Shown here one piece after another: positions 16,528-25,049 of a stretch of DNA of 64,000 bases. Positions within the stretch are counted from its first letter, which is position 1. The number at the start of each line of letters is the position of its first letter. The notes under the pieces were generated by a model. It saw nothing but the letters and a program-made list of their open reading frames with translations. It had not been told where the DNA came from and ran no database searches. The translations under genes were made by a program, and so were the position numbers. The DNA is taken from NCBI RefSeq assembly GCF_003265345.1, contig NZ_QFWW01000001.1:520381-584380 (forward strand), given 5' to 3'. This stretch comes from Lentzea terrae. GTDB lineage: Bacteria > Actinomycetota > Actinomycetes > Mycobacteriales > Pseudonocardiaceae.

Positions 16528-18902
16528 CCACGTTCCGCGGCACCGTCAGCGCCAAGGCGTTCGTCATCGACGTCCACGTCATCGGCGAACAGGAAGCCCG
16601 CACCCGCGTTCTGGACCTCTGGCAGCCGGGCGCCCGCATCTACGCGACCCCAACGGGTTCGTGGCTGCTCGCGCTCGCCGAGCCGGTGGAGGTCCGCGCC
16701 GAACGAGCACCCGGCCTGCCCCTGACCGAAGTGCCGGACGGACTCCAGCCGCTCGACTGTGCACAGTGGACGGACACGAGCGGCCTCACCTGGTACGAGC
16801 TCGCTCCGGCCGACGGCGAACCGGAGGCGGCACCGGTCGAGTCGACCGTGCCCGACCTGCCGGAGCTGAGGTCGCGCGGCGGGATCGGCGCGCCCTCCAG
16901 GCACGTCGAGCGACTCGCCGGCGGCGACCCCTGGCAGGCCATCGGTGCGCCCGCCGTCGTCATCGGCTCCCTCTGTCTTTTGGCCGTGACGCCGTTCGTG
17001 CTCTACACACTGGCCCCGGACCGCGTCAAGCTGATCCTGTTGATCGCGTTCATCGCCGGTTTCGCCGTTCTGGGGAGGGTGTTCGCACGCGCCGAGCGGG
17101 CGCCCACCGCCGCACACACCGAACGGGGGAACTTCTGGGCGCTGCTGGTGATGCGCACGCCGTTGCGCAGGGTGGTGCGGGCGAAGCACGACAGGTACCT
17201 GCGCCGGCTCACGAACCAGTTCGAGCGCAAGGATTGGCACAACGCACTGCGGGACGCGGTCGGCATCGGCCAGGACGGTGAGGGCCGGCTGAGCCTGCGC
17301 GTGCCGCAACGGCGCACCGGAGAGCTGCGGCCGGGCACCACCCTCGGACCGGGTGCCGGGCCGTTGTACGGGCCTGACGTCCAGCGGCATCTCCAGAACC
17401 TGTACCGGACCGCCGCCGAGGAGCTGGAACGGCTCGGACGCCACGACGAGGCCGCGTTCGTGCACGCCGACCTGCTCGGGGACCCCACCGCGGCCGTGGC
17501 GATGTACGAACGCCTCGGCAGGGTCACCGACGCCGCCGAGCTCGCCGAGGGCCGCGGTCTCGACCCCGGCCTCGCGGTGCGGCTCTGGTGGCACGCCGGG
17601 AACAGGGCGCGCGCGATCGACGTGGCACGGACGCGCGGCGCGTTCGCCGCCGCCCTCACCCGACTGTCCACTGAGGACGGACGCGAGCTGCGCGCGGAGT
17701 GGGTGCGCGAACGGCAGGAGGCCGGCGACCACCTCGGCGCGGTGGCCGCGGCCTGGCCCGACGACACCACCCGTCCCCTTGCCGTGCCCGGTATCCAGGC
17801 CGGCATGGCACTCGGCGGCCCGGTCAGCAGCACGCTGTTCGCCCACCTCGTCGTCGGCTGGCCGTCTCCCCGCACGCACGCGGCTGCGCTCGCCCTGCTG
17901 GACGACGACGATCCTCGGCTCGCCCCGTCCCGCCGGCACTTCGTCGACGCCTGGCTCGGGCTGGGCGGTGGCGACCCCGAGCTCGGCAGCGCCGCCACGA
18001 GAGCGTTCGTGCGCGACGGCACCGCGGTGCCACCGGCGTTGCAGAAGGCGGCCGACCCGTTGCTCGCCGCCGATCTGCCCAAGATCCCGAAACACCACCG
18101 GGACGTGACGGACCTCGTCCACCCCGCGCTGCCGGCCCAGCTCGTGGTCCACGACGCGGTGGCGTTGCGCGGTGGCGCGGTCCTGGTGGCCCTGGGCGAC
18201 GAGGGCACGCGGCTGGTCACGGCGGACGGCCGCACCAGGGCGCGCTGGGACGTGCCCGCGCACCAGATCGTGATCGCCGACCACGGCGGGTCCGCGCTGC
18301 TGGTGGGCCAGCGCGGCTCTCTCAGCGAGGTCCACCACCTCGACCTCGCCTCCCGCAAGGTCCGCCCCTGGACCACGCTCTTCCTCCGGACGTTGTTCGG
18401 CTCGTTCGACGGTGGCATCGCGGTCGCGCTGGGACCGGACGGTCTGGAGTTCCTGGACGTGCGCAGAAGCCGGCCGACGGTCGTGTGGCGGGAACTCGAG
18501 CGGGGCGCGATCCCCCTCGGCAAGGCGCGCAACGCGCACAGCCTCGCGATGGTGTTCTTGAAGCTGGGCGACGACCTGGCCGAGCGGTGGCGGTGGGACC
18601 TGCCGGACCTCACGCTGCGCGAGCGCTCCCGCGTGCCGGGCCCAGAGGTCCGGCCGGTCGGGTTGCTGCCCTCCGGCGACGCGTGCGACGGCGTGACGGA
18701 CGGCGACGCCTGGTACATCGAGGCGGAGGACTGCTGGGAGGTCCGCACGAAGGCCGGTCTCGTCGCACGCACGACCGCGGTCGTGCACGCGATCCGCTGG
18801 CACGCTGGCCTGGTCACGCTGATCGACCAGGACAGTCGCGTGGTGGCGGTGGACACCGAGACCCGCGAGCAAGTGGCGGCGTTCGCTCTCCAAGCCCTCT
18901 AG
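16524..18902 (+). CDS. Membrane-anchored bpX6-like / beta-propeller protein of the MoxR ternary system
   Basis: A 792-residue protein. The N-terminal ~100 residues (FRGTVSAKAFVIDVHVIGE, then PGARIYATPTGSWLLALAEP) resemble the bpX6 domain that opens such proteins. Two hydrophobic segments at ~139-161 and ~168-188 anchor it in the membrane. Residues ~260-520 are alpha-helical, TPR-like repeats (AAEELERLGRHDEAAFVHADLL; AMYERLGRVTDAAELAEGRG). A C-terminal beta-propeller (~540-790) has Asp/Trp-rich blades. It is last in the four-gene operon, starting at a GTG that overlaps the previous stop. It probably tethers the MoxR/vWA complex to the membrane as a sensor. A strong hairpin follows. Confidence 0.7.
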   Translation: MTTFRGTVSAKAFVIDVHVIGEQEARTRVLDLWQPGARIYATPTGSWLLALAEPVEVRAERAPGLPLTEVPDGLQPLDCAQWTDTSGLTWYELAPADGEPEAAPVESTVPDLPELRSRGGIGAPSRHVERLAGGDPWQAIGAPAVVIGSLCLLAVTPFVLYTLAPDRVKLILLIAFIAGFAVLGRVFARAERAPTAAHTERGNFWALLVMRTPLRRVVRAKHDRYLRRLTNQFERKDWHNALRDAVGIGQDGEGRLSLRVPQRRTGELRPGTTLGPGAGPLYGPDVQRHLQNLYRTAAEELERLGRHDEAAFVHADLLGDPTAAVAMYERLGRVTDAAELAEGRGLDPGLAVRLWWHAGNRARAIDVARTRGAFAAALTRLSTEDGRELRAEWVRERQEAGDHLGAVAAAWPDDTTRPLAVPGIQAGMALGGPVSSTLFAHLVVGWPSPRTHAAALALLDDDDPRLAPSRRHFVDAWLGLGGGDPELGSAATRAFVRDGTAVPPALQKAADPLLAADLPKIPKHHRDVTDLVHPALPAQLVVHDAVALRGGAVLVALGDEGTRLVTADGRTRARWDVPAHQIVIADHGGSALLVGQRGSLSEVHHLDLASRKVRPWTTLFLRTLFGSFDGGIAVALGPDGLEFLDVRRSRPTVVWRELERGAIPLGKARNAHSLAMVFLKLGDDLAERWRWDLPDLTLRERSRVPGPEVRPVGLLPSGDACDGVTDGDAWYIEAEDCWEVRTKAGLVARTTAVVHAIRWHAGLVTLIDQDSRVVAVDTETREQVAAFALQAL

Positions 18903-18912
18903 AAACGGCGAA

Positions 18913-18940
18913 ACCGCCCCGGCCGGGTGGCCGGGGCGGT
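18913..18940. terminator. Bidirectional terminator between the bpX operon and mpa
   Basis: A perfect 12-bp inverted repeat, ACCGCCCCGGCC (18913-18924) and GGCCGGGGCGGT (18929-18940), with a GGGT loop. It sits between two convergent stop codons (18902 and 18958). Confidence 0.8.
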
Positions 18941-18957
18941 CGTCGTTCGGAGCTGTC

Positions 18958-20754
18958 CTACAGGTACGTGCCGGTGTTCGTGGCCGTGTCGATCGCGCGG
19001 CCCGTCTCCTGGTTCTTCCCGGTGACGAGCGTGCGGATGTAGACGATCCGCTCGCCCTTCTTGCCCGAGATGCGTGCCCAGTCGTCGGGGTTCGTCGTGT
19101 TCGGCAGGTCCTCGTTCTCGGCGAACTCGTCGACGATGGCGGCCTGCAGGTGCCGGACCGAGAGGCCGGGCTGCTTGGTGTCGAGCAGCGACTTGATCGC
19201 CGCCTTCTTGGCCCTGTCGACGATGTTCTGGATCATCGCGCCGGAGTTGAAGTCCCGGAAGTACAGGACCTCCTTGTCACCGTTGGCGTAGGTGACCTCC
19301 AGGAAGCGGTTCTCCTCGGACTCCTCGTACATGCGCTCCACGGTGTGCTGCACCATGCCCTCGATGCAGGCCTTCGGGTCGCCACCGAACTCGGCGAGGT
19401 CGTCGGCGTGCAGCGGGAGGTTGGGCGTCAGGTACTTGTTGAAGATGTCCTTCGCGCCCTCGGCGTCCGGTCGCTCGATCTTGATCTTCACGTCGAGGCG
19501 GCCGGGGCGGAGGATCGCCGGGTCGATCATGTCCTCGCGGTTGGAGGCGCCGATGACGATGACGTTCTCCAGGCCCTCGACGCCGTCGATCTCGGAGAGG
19601 AGCTGGGGCACGATCGTCGTCTCGACGTCGGACGACACACCGGAGCCGCGGGTGCGGAAGATCGAGTCCATCTCGTCGAAGAACACGATCACCGGGGTGC
19701 CCTCTGACGCCTTCTCACGAGCCCGCTGGAAGATCAGGCGGATGTGCCGCTCGGTCTCACCGACGAACTTGTTGAGGAGCTCGGGGCCCTTGATGTTGAG
19801 GAAGTAGGACTTCGCCTGCTTGTCGGTCTCGCCGCGGATCTCCCGCACCTTCTTGGCCAGGGAGTTCGCCACCGCCTTGGCGATGAGCGTCTTGCCGCAG
19901 CCGGGAGGGCCGTAGAGCAGCACGCCCTTGGGCGGGCGCAGCTCGTACTCGCGGAAGAGGTCGGCGTGCAGGAAGGGCAGTTCCACGGCGTCGCGGATCT
20001 GCTCGATCTGCCGGGACAGGCCGCCGATGTCGTTGTAGTCGATGTCCGGGACCTCTTCCAGCACGAGATCCTCGACCTCGGCCTTGGGGACCCGCTCGTA
20101 GGCGAAGCCCGCCTTCGAGTCGACCAGCAACGAGTCGCCGGGCTTGAGCGGCGAGTCGAGCAGCGGCTGGGCGAGCCAGACCACCCTCTCCTCGTCCGCG
20201 TGGCCGACGACCAGCGCGCGGGCGATCTGGTCCTCTCCCTCTTCGGAGAGCACCTCCCGCAGTGCGCAGACCTCACCCGACCGCTCGAAGCCGCCGGACT
20301 CGACGACGGTCAGCGCCTCGTTGAGGCGGACCGACTGGCCGAACGACAGCTTCTCCGGCTCGACCGCGGGGGACACGGCGACCCGCATCCGGCGGCCCGA
20401 CGTGAAGACGTCGACCGTCCCGTCGTCGAAACGCGCCATGAAGACGCCGTACCCGCTGGGCGGTTGGGCCAGCCGGTCGACCTCCTCACGCAGCGCGAGC
20501 AGTTGGCTTCGTGCTTCGCGGAGGGTGTCTATGAGCTTCGTGTTTCGCTCGGTCAGCTGGCTGACGCGCTCAGTCGCCTCAGCCAAGCGCTGCTCGAGCA
20601 ACCGCACGTGGCGCGGCGACTCGGTCAGCTTGCGACGCAACGACGCGATCTCGTCCTCGAGGAACCTGATCTGCGCTGTCAGCTCAGCAGAATTGTTGCC
20701 CTGGTTCAGCTCGCCACCCTCATCGGGTTGGCTGCCGGGATGACCGTGCTGCAT
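18958..20754 (-). CDS. mpa: Mpa/ARC proteasomal AAA+ ATPase
   Basis: A 598-residue hexameric unfoldase that captures Pup and feeds tagged proteins into the 20S proteasome. A coiled coil at ~22-97 binds Pup, and two OB folds follow (~98-235). The AAA+ module has Walker A GPPGCGKT at 282-289 and Walker B VIVFFDE ending at Asp360-Glu361. The C-terminus ends in TYL, with the penultimate Tyr needed to open the PrcA gate. The ATG at 20754 has GGAGGAGGG upstream. A RecA-NDp promoter (20787-20809) lies about 25 bases before the leader. In mycobacteria dop is close by; here a block of about 13.9 kb of other genes intervenes. Confidence 0.97.
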   Translation of the reverse strand: MQHGHPGSQPDEGGELNQGNNSAELTAQIRFLEDEIASLRRKLTESPRHVRLLEQRLAEATERVSQLTERNTKLIDTLREARSQLLALREEVDRLAQPPSGYGVFMARFDDGTVDVFTSGRRMRVAVSPAVEPEKLSFGQSVRLNEALTVVESGGFERSGEVCALREVLSEEGEDQIARALVVGHADEERVVWLAQPLLDSPLKPGDSLLVDSKAGFAYERVPKAEVEDLVLEEVPDIDYNDIGGLSRQIEQIRDAVELPFLHADLFREYELRPPKGVLLYGPPGCGKTLIAKAVANSLAKKVREIRGETDKQAKSYFLNIKGPELLNKFVGETERHIRLIFQRAREKASEGTPVIVFFDEMDSIFRTRGSGVSSDVETTIVPQLLSEIDGVEGLENVIVIGASNREDMIDPAILRPGRLDVKIKIERPDAEGAKDIFNKYLTPNLPLHADDLAEFGGDPKACIEGMVQHTVERMYEESEENRFLEVTYANGDKEVLYFRDFNSGAMIQNIVDRAKKAAIKSLLDTKQPGLSVRHLQAAIVDEFAENEDLPNTTNPDDWARISGKKGERIVYIRTLVTGKNQETGRAIDTATNTGTYL

Positions 20755-21469
20755 GTCGGCACCCTCCTCCCGTGTTCGTACCGATTACGGTACCGGCGAT
20801 CACCGACAAAATCGTGCACTCACAACATCATCTTCGCTCGTGTGACGCAACGGTCCGGCCTCCAAGAGAGGTCAACTGCTCCATCTCGGTGTCCGGTTCG
20901 CCCGCCTACCCGCTACGGTGCGTCCCAGAAACCACGACCGGCGTTTTGTCCACCGACACGCCGATCGACCTGCGAGAAGTCCGAGGAGAGGGTCATGGGA
21001 GCACCTGGGCGGGCGCCCGCTCCCCACGCTGTGCGACCACCCTCGGACGACCGCGAACACGCCCGGTGCGGCCCGCGGCCCGGCGACGGGCGGCAACCCG
21101 CCATCGTCCCACCAGGTGGACCACTCGCTGGTCCGATCGGTGGTCACGCACCGCAACACATCCCGTCCGCGCTCGTCGGAGGACCCGCTCTGCCGCGGGT
21201 CCAGTGCGACCGGAGGGCGTGCGGCCAACCGGGTGGTTCTGCCGGCGCAACCGGCGCACCACCCCGACAGCGCAGTGCATCGCGCTCGATTCCCGGTGGA
21301 GTTGCCGCAATCGTTATCAGACACGGCCTTCACGCGAGCAGATGGCTACCGCACATCGTGTGCATGACCACTCGTGCGGGTCGATAGACCCCATTCGGCC
21401 GCAAGCCGGTCCGCGAGGTACCACAATGTCCACCGAACAGATCGCCTCATCCGCATCGGGGGAGTTTCG
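20755..21469. other. Intergenic region upstream of mpa (about 715 bp)
   Basis: It contains the mpa leader and its RecA-NDp promoter at the left edge and the ribosome site (GGGGGAG, 21458-21464) of the next gene at the right edge. Between them I see no convincing gene. A 130-codon frame at 20995-21387 has an upstream purine tract but composition and codon use unlike real genes of the window. No RNA gene or repeat was recognised. Confidence 0.6.
20787..20809 (-). promoter_or_regulatory. RecA-NDp/PafBC-type DNA-damage promoter of mpa
   Basis: On the minus strand TTGTCG-GTG-N8-TACCGT matches all specified positions of the RecA-NDp consensus, including the gtg triplet. The predicted transcript would start near 20780 and carry a leader of about 25 bases with the GGAGGAGGG ribosome site. 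Confidence 0.75.
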
Positions 21470-22348
21470 ATGACCTACCCGCCGCAGCAGCCCGGACCCT
21501 ACGGGCAGCAGCCGCAGCCCGGTGGGCCGTACGGGCAGCAGCCGCCGCAGCAGCCGGGTTACGGCCAGCAGCCTCAGCCCGGCTACGGCCAGCAGCCGCC
21601 GCCGGGTTACGGCCAGCAGCCGCCGCCGGGATACGGCCAGCAGCCGGGCCCTTACGGCCAACCGGGCCCGTACGGCCAGCCGCAGCAGGACCCGTTCGGG
21701 CAGCAGGGTCCGCAGAGCGGTGGTTTCCCGCAGCAGGGCTACGGCGGCCAGCCCGGTTTCGGCGGACCGGGCGGCTTCGGCGGCCCGCCACCCAAGAAGA
21801 GCAACACCGGCCTGATCATCGGCGTCGTCATCGGCGTGCTGGTGCTGGTCGGTGGCGGCGTCACGGCCGCGGTGCTGCTCTCCGGCGACGACTCGCCGAG
21901 CAGCTCCAACTCGGCGTCGACGAACACGAACGGCTCCTCGAAGCCGACCACGACGTCGAAGGGTTCGTCCAGCGGCGGTGACTCGGACGCGAAGGAGATG
22001 GCCGAGGACTACGCCAAGGCGAGCCAGGTGGCCGGGCGCGCAGGCAAGCAGCAGGACCTGAGCACGGTCAAGCAGTACGTCTGCGCCCAGATGATCAAGG
22101 AAGCCGAAGAGGCGCAGAAGAAGGTTCCGAACGCGCCGACGCCCAAGCCCATGCCGCAGTTCACGGTCAAGGCGGGCGAGGTCAAGACATCCGGCAGCAC
22201 CGGGACATTCCGCGCCGATTACACCGGCATCCCGGACCCGGCGGGCGGTGCCGGCACCGTCAACTCGTACATCGTCTACAAGCTCGTCAAGGAAAGCGGC
22301 GACTGGAAGGTCTGCGGCATCGAGAAGCTCGGCGAGCCGACCAAGTGA
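21470..22348 (+). CDS. Pro/Gln/Gly-rich single-pass membrane protein with extracytoplasmic domain
   Basis: A 292-residue protein. Residues 1-~105 are low complexity, built from repeated PGYGQQPQ/PYGQPG-type units. After a PPPKKSNT linker, one transmembrane helix spans ~113-137 (LIIGVVIGVLVLVGGGVTAAVLL). A Ser/Thr-rich linker leads to an extracytoplasmic domain (~165-292) with a conserved-looking YVCAQM and a late SGDWKVCGI, whose two Cys probably form a disulfide. This layout is common in actinobacterial DUF4878-like/lumazine-binding-type membrane proteins, but I cannot name a function. ATG 21470 follows GGGGGAG. The stop codon lies inside the long palindromic terminator shared with the convergent secreted-protein gene. 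In M. tuberculosis the lipoprotein gene lppK occupies a comparable place beside mpa. Confidence 0.75.
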   Translation: MTYPPQQPGPYGQQPQPGGPYGQQPPQQPGYGQQPQPGYGQQPPPGYGQQPPPGYGQQPGPYGQPGPYGQPQQDPFGQQGPQSGGFPQQGYGGQPGFGGPGGFGGPPPKKSNTGLIIGVVIGVLVLVGGGVTAAVLLSGDDSPSSSNSASTNTNGSSKPTTTSKGSSSGGDSDAKEMAEDYAKASQVAGRAGKQQDLSTVKQYVCAQMIKEAEEAQKKVPNAPTPKPMPQFTVKAGEVKTSGSTGTFRADYTGIPDPAGGAGTVNSYIVYKLVKESGDWKVCGIEKLGEPTK

Positions 22349-22416
22349 CCTGACACGATGAAAAAAGGGTCCCGCACCTCAGTGGAGGTGCGGGACCCTT
22401 TTTCATCGTGTCAGGT
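22348..22416. terminator. Long bidirectional palindromic terminator
   Basis: The left arm (22348-22380) and right arm (22385-22416) form a stem of about 32 bp with one bulged A and an AGTG loop. The core GGGTCCCGCACCTC/GAGGTGCGGGACCC is flanked by an A6 tract on one side and T5 on the other, so it reads as an intrinsic terminator in both directions. The pairing extends 13 bp further into both gene ends and reaches both stop codons. Confidence 0.9.
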
Positions 22417-22707
22417 GTAGGACCAGGTGGCACTGAGCGCCCAGCCGAACGTGTCACAAGGCCGCGTGGAGACCTGACCAGGTCCGACCAGAGGACCGTA
22501 AACGGTGTACACCGCACCGACCATCGCGTCGTAACAGGTCACCTTCACCCGCTGAACCTCGTTGGGACACGTTGAACTGCCCAAGCCGCGCTGGGTGCCG
22601 GGGTCGTAGTCCTGGTGCGCCGCCGAGCAACCCGGACCAGCGTGCGCCACCGGCGCCGGCAGGAGCGTCGCGCCTGCCGCAACCACCGCGATCATCAACT
22701 TCCGCAA
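22411..22707 (-). CDS. Small secreted Cys-containing protein, unknown function
   Basis: A 98-residue exported protein if translation starts at the TTG at 22707. There is a GGGGG tract just upstream and an N-terminus MRKLMIAVVAAGATLLPAPV with predicted cleavage after AHA (residue ~23). An ATG further upstream (22776) would place the signal core too deep. The mature ~75 residues contain four Cys (GCSA, STCP, VTCY, RPCD), consistent with two disulfides, and many aromatic residues. I do not recognise the family. It is convergent with the Pro/Gln-rich membrane protein gene and shares its terminator. It could be a cell-surface or exported factor; nothing supports a specific role. Confidence 0.6.
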   Translation of the reverse strand: MRKLMIAVVAAGATLLPAPVAHAGPGCSAAHQDYDPGTQRGLGSSTCPNEVQRVKVTCYDAMVGAVYTVYGPLVGPGQVSTRPCDTFGWALSATWSYT

Positions 22708-22806
22708 GACAACCCCCAGGGTCTCAATCCGAATGCCCTTGAATCGAAGCGGACCCGGTGGAAGGTGCGAGGCCAAACGATGATCTTTGTCCGAAACCGG
22801 ACAAGA

Positions 22807-23646
<840 letters not shown>

Positions 23647-24765
23647 TCAAACGCCCTTCTCAATGGCCGCACGCAGGTCCTCCCTGCGCAGCACACCCGC
23701 CGGGCGGCCTTCCAGATCGACGACGAGGAACTGCCACGCGGCCGTGCCCTGGACCCGTTCGACGATCTCCTCGCCGGGCTCGTCGGCGAGCAGCACGGTC
23801 TCGGGCAGGATCGGTTCGGCGGCCTGTTCCGCGGGCGCGAACGGACTGGCCGCGGCGAGCTTCCTGGCGGCTTCCGTGTCGAGCAGCCCGGCCGCGACAC
23901 CATCGGCTCTCACGAGGACCACACCCCGTCCCGCCGACGTGCTCAGAGCGTCCGCGACGGGGCTTTCCGCCGGCAGCTGCAGCACCGGGCGGATGAGATC
24001 GCTGAGGGTGACTCCAGCGGGCCACGTGCGGCGCCGTTCGCTCGCCAGTTCGCTCCTCGCGCCGGCGACGACGACCCACGCCGTGAGCGCGCATATGCCG
24101 AAGCGCAGCCACCGGTCGTCGGCGCCTTCCGCGACGCCGTAGAGCGCCCACGCCACAAGTGCGATGGCCACGGCGAAACCGCCGACCACGGCGACACGCG
24201 TGCCCGTCGCCCGTTGCCCCGTGGCGGCCCACACTCCCGCCCGGACGATCCGGCCGCCGTCCAGCGGAAGTCCCGGCAGCAGGTTGAAGATCGCGACGGC
24301 CACGTTCGCGGCGGCGATCTGGAAGACCAGCACCCACACGACATCGCCCGGTTCCATCACGAACGCGCCGATGCCGAAGACGATCGCCAGCGCCACGGAC
24401 ACAAGCGGACCCGCGCCCGCGACGATGCCTTCGTGGCTGGGTTTGCCGGGCGTGCGCATGATCTCGGACAGGCCGCCCAGCAGGTACAGGCGCAGCCGCC
24501 GGACCGGCAGGCCGAGCCGGAGCGCCGCGACGCAGTGGCCCAGCTCGTGCGCGAGCACACTCAGTCCCAGGAAGACCGCGAAGAGCGCGGCCAGCAGGAG
24601 GCCGATGCCGGGCGGGGTGCCGGGCGCGAGGTCGTCGACGAGCGGCGCGTAGAAGGCCACCACGATCGCCGACCCGACCCACCACGACGGCGCGAGCAGC
24701 ACGGGGATGCCCGCCACCCGGAACAGCAGCAGGCCGCCCTCTCGCTCACTGATCCGCGCGGCCAC
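23647..24765 (-). CDS. Site-2-protease-family membrane metalloprotease with CBS domains
   Basis: A 372-residue intramembrane zinc peptidase (M50B). The zinc motif HELGH gives His73, Glu74 and His77, and the third ligand is Asp169 in LLPGLPLDGGR. About six hydrophobic segments span residues 10-235. The C-terminal ~130 residues form a pair of CBS domains, starting near VTLSDLIRPVLQLPAESPV, that may bind adenosyl ligands and regulate proteolysis. The substrate could be an anti-sigma factor or membrane regulator but none is indicated. I start at GTG 24765 because TACAGT lies six bases upstream; the frame remains open to 24945 through a repeat-rich, unlikely coding stretch. It is followed closely by trmI. 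Confidence 0.9.
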   Translation of the reverse strand: MAARISEREGGLLLFRVAGIPVLLAPSWWVGSAIVVAFYAPLVDDLAPGTPPGIGLLLAALFAVFLGLSVLAHELGHCVAALRLGLPVRRLRLYLLGGLSEIMRTPGKPSHEGIVAGAGPLVSVALAIVFGIGAFVMEPGDVVWVLVFQIAAANVAVAIFNLLPGLPLDGGRIVRAGVWAATGQRATGTRVAVVGGFAVAIALVAWALYGVAEGADDRWLRFGICALTAWVVVAGARSELASERRRTWPAGVTLSDLIRPVLQLPAESPVADALSTSAGRGVVLVRADGVAAGLLDTEAARKLAAASPFAPAEQAAEPILPETVLLADEPGEEIVERVQGTAAWQFLVVDLEGRPAGVLRREDLRAAIEKGV

Positions 24766-24771
24766 GGGTGC

Positions 24772-24777
24772 ACTGTA
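24772..24777 (-). promoter_or_regulatory. -10 element (TACAGT) for leaderless site-2 protease gene
   Basis: On the minus strand TACAGT is six bases before the GTG at 24765; no ribosome-binding site is visible. Confidence 0.4.
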
Positions 24778-24815
24778 AAGCCGCCGGTGTGATCTCGCGG
24801 TGTACCGGTTCGCTC

Positions 24816-24876
24816 GAGGTCGATGAAGGGCTCCTCCATCCACCTCACGTTTGGCGATGAACCCTTCATCCACCTC
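24816..24876. repeat. Imperfect inverted and direct repeats in a divergent promoter region
   Basis: GAGGTCGATGAAGGG (24816-24830) and CCCTTCATCCACCTC (24862-24876) form a 15-bp inverted repeat with one mismatch. On the minus strand GAGGTGGATG occurs twice in direct orientation, each followed by a TTCATCG element. The region lies between the site-2 protease and RecB-like genes and may be a regulator binding site. Confidence 0.5.
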
Positions 24877-25019
24877 GCCGGGCAAGATGCGCGCGGACGG
24901 GACCACGATCCGCGCTGAGCCACGATCCGCGCTGGGGCGGGACACGCGCGGCGTCGGGATACGCGCGGCATCGGATCCCCACCACGCCGGGACCCGGCTC
25001 GCCGGTGGCGCGCACGGAA

Positions 25020-25042
25020 TTGTCAGACCTCTGTCCTAGGGT
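25020..25042 (+). promoter_or_regulatory. RecA-NDp/PafBC-type promoter of the RecB-like nuclease
   Basis: TTGTCA-N11-TAGGGT, with the -10 seven bases before the ATG at 25050. Hexamers and spacing fit RecA-NDp; the gtg triplet is gac here. Confidence 0.65.
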
Positions 25043-25049
25043 GCGAACC

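Noticed and set aside
19235..19260. TTGTCA inside the mpa coding region as a RecA-NDp site
   Set aside because: No TAnnnT at the required distance and it lies antisense within a gene.
20995..21387. Possible 130-codon gene upstream of the Pro/Gln-rich membrane protein, with GGAGAGG before its ATG
   Set aside because: Third-position GC is low for this genome, the product is Pro/Gly/Arg-rich without structure, and no homologue is known to me. A purine tract alone is weak evidence.
21480..21780. Repetitive CAGCAGCCG-type DNA that might be read as a repeat array
   Set aside because: It is the coding sequence for the Pro/Gln/Gly-rich N-terminus of a membrane protein; the unit length is irregular and it is in frame.
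24766..24945. N-terminal extension of the site-2 protease to the ATG-type start at 24945
   Set aside because: The extension is translated repeat DNA without conservation, and a -10 element sits six bases before the GTG at 24765.
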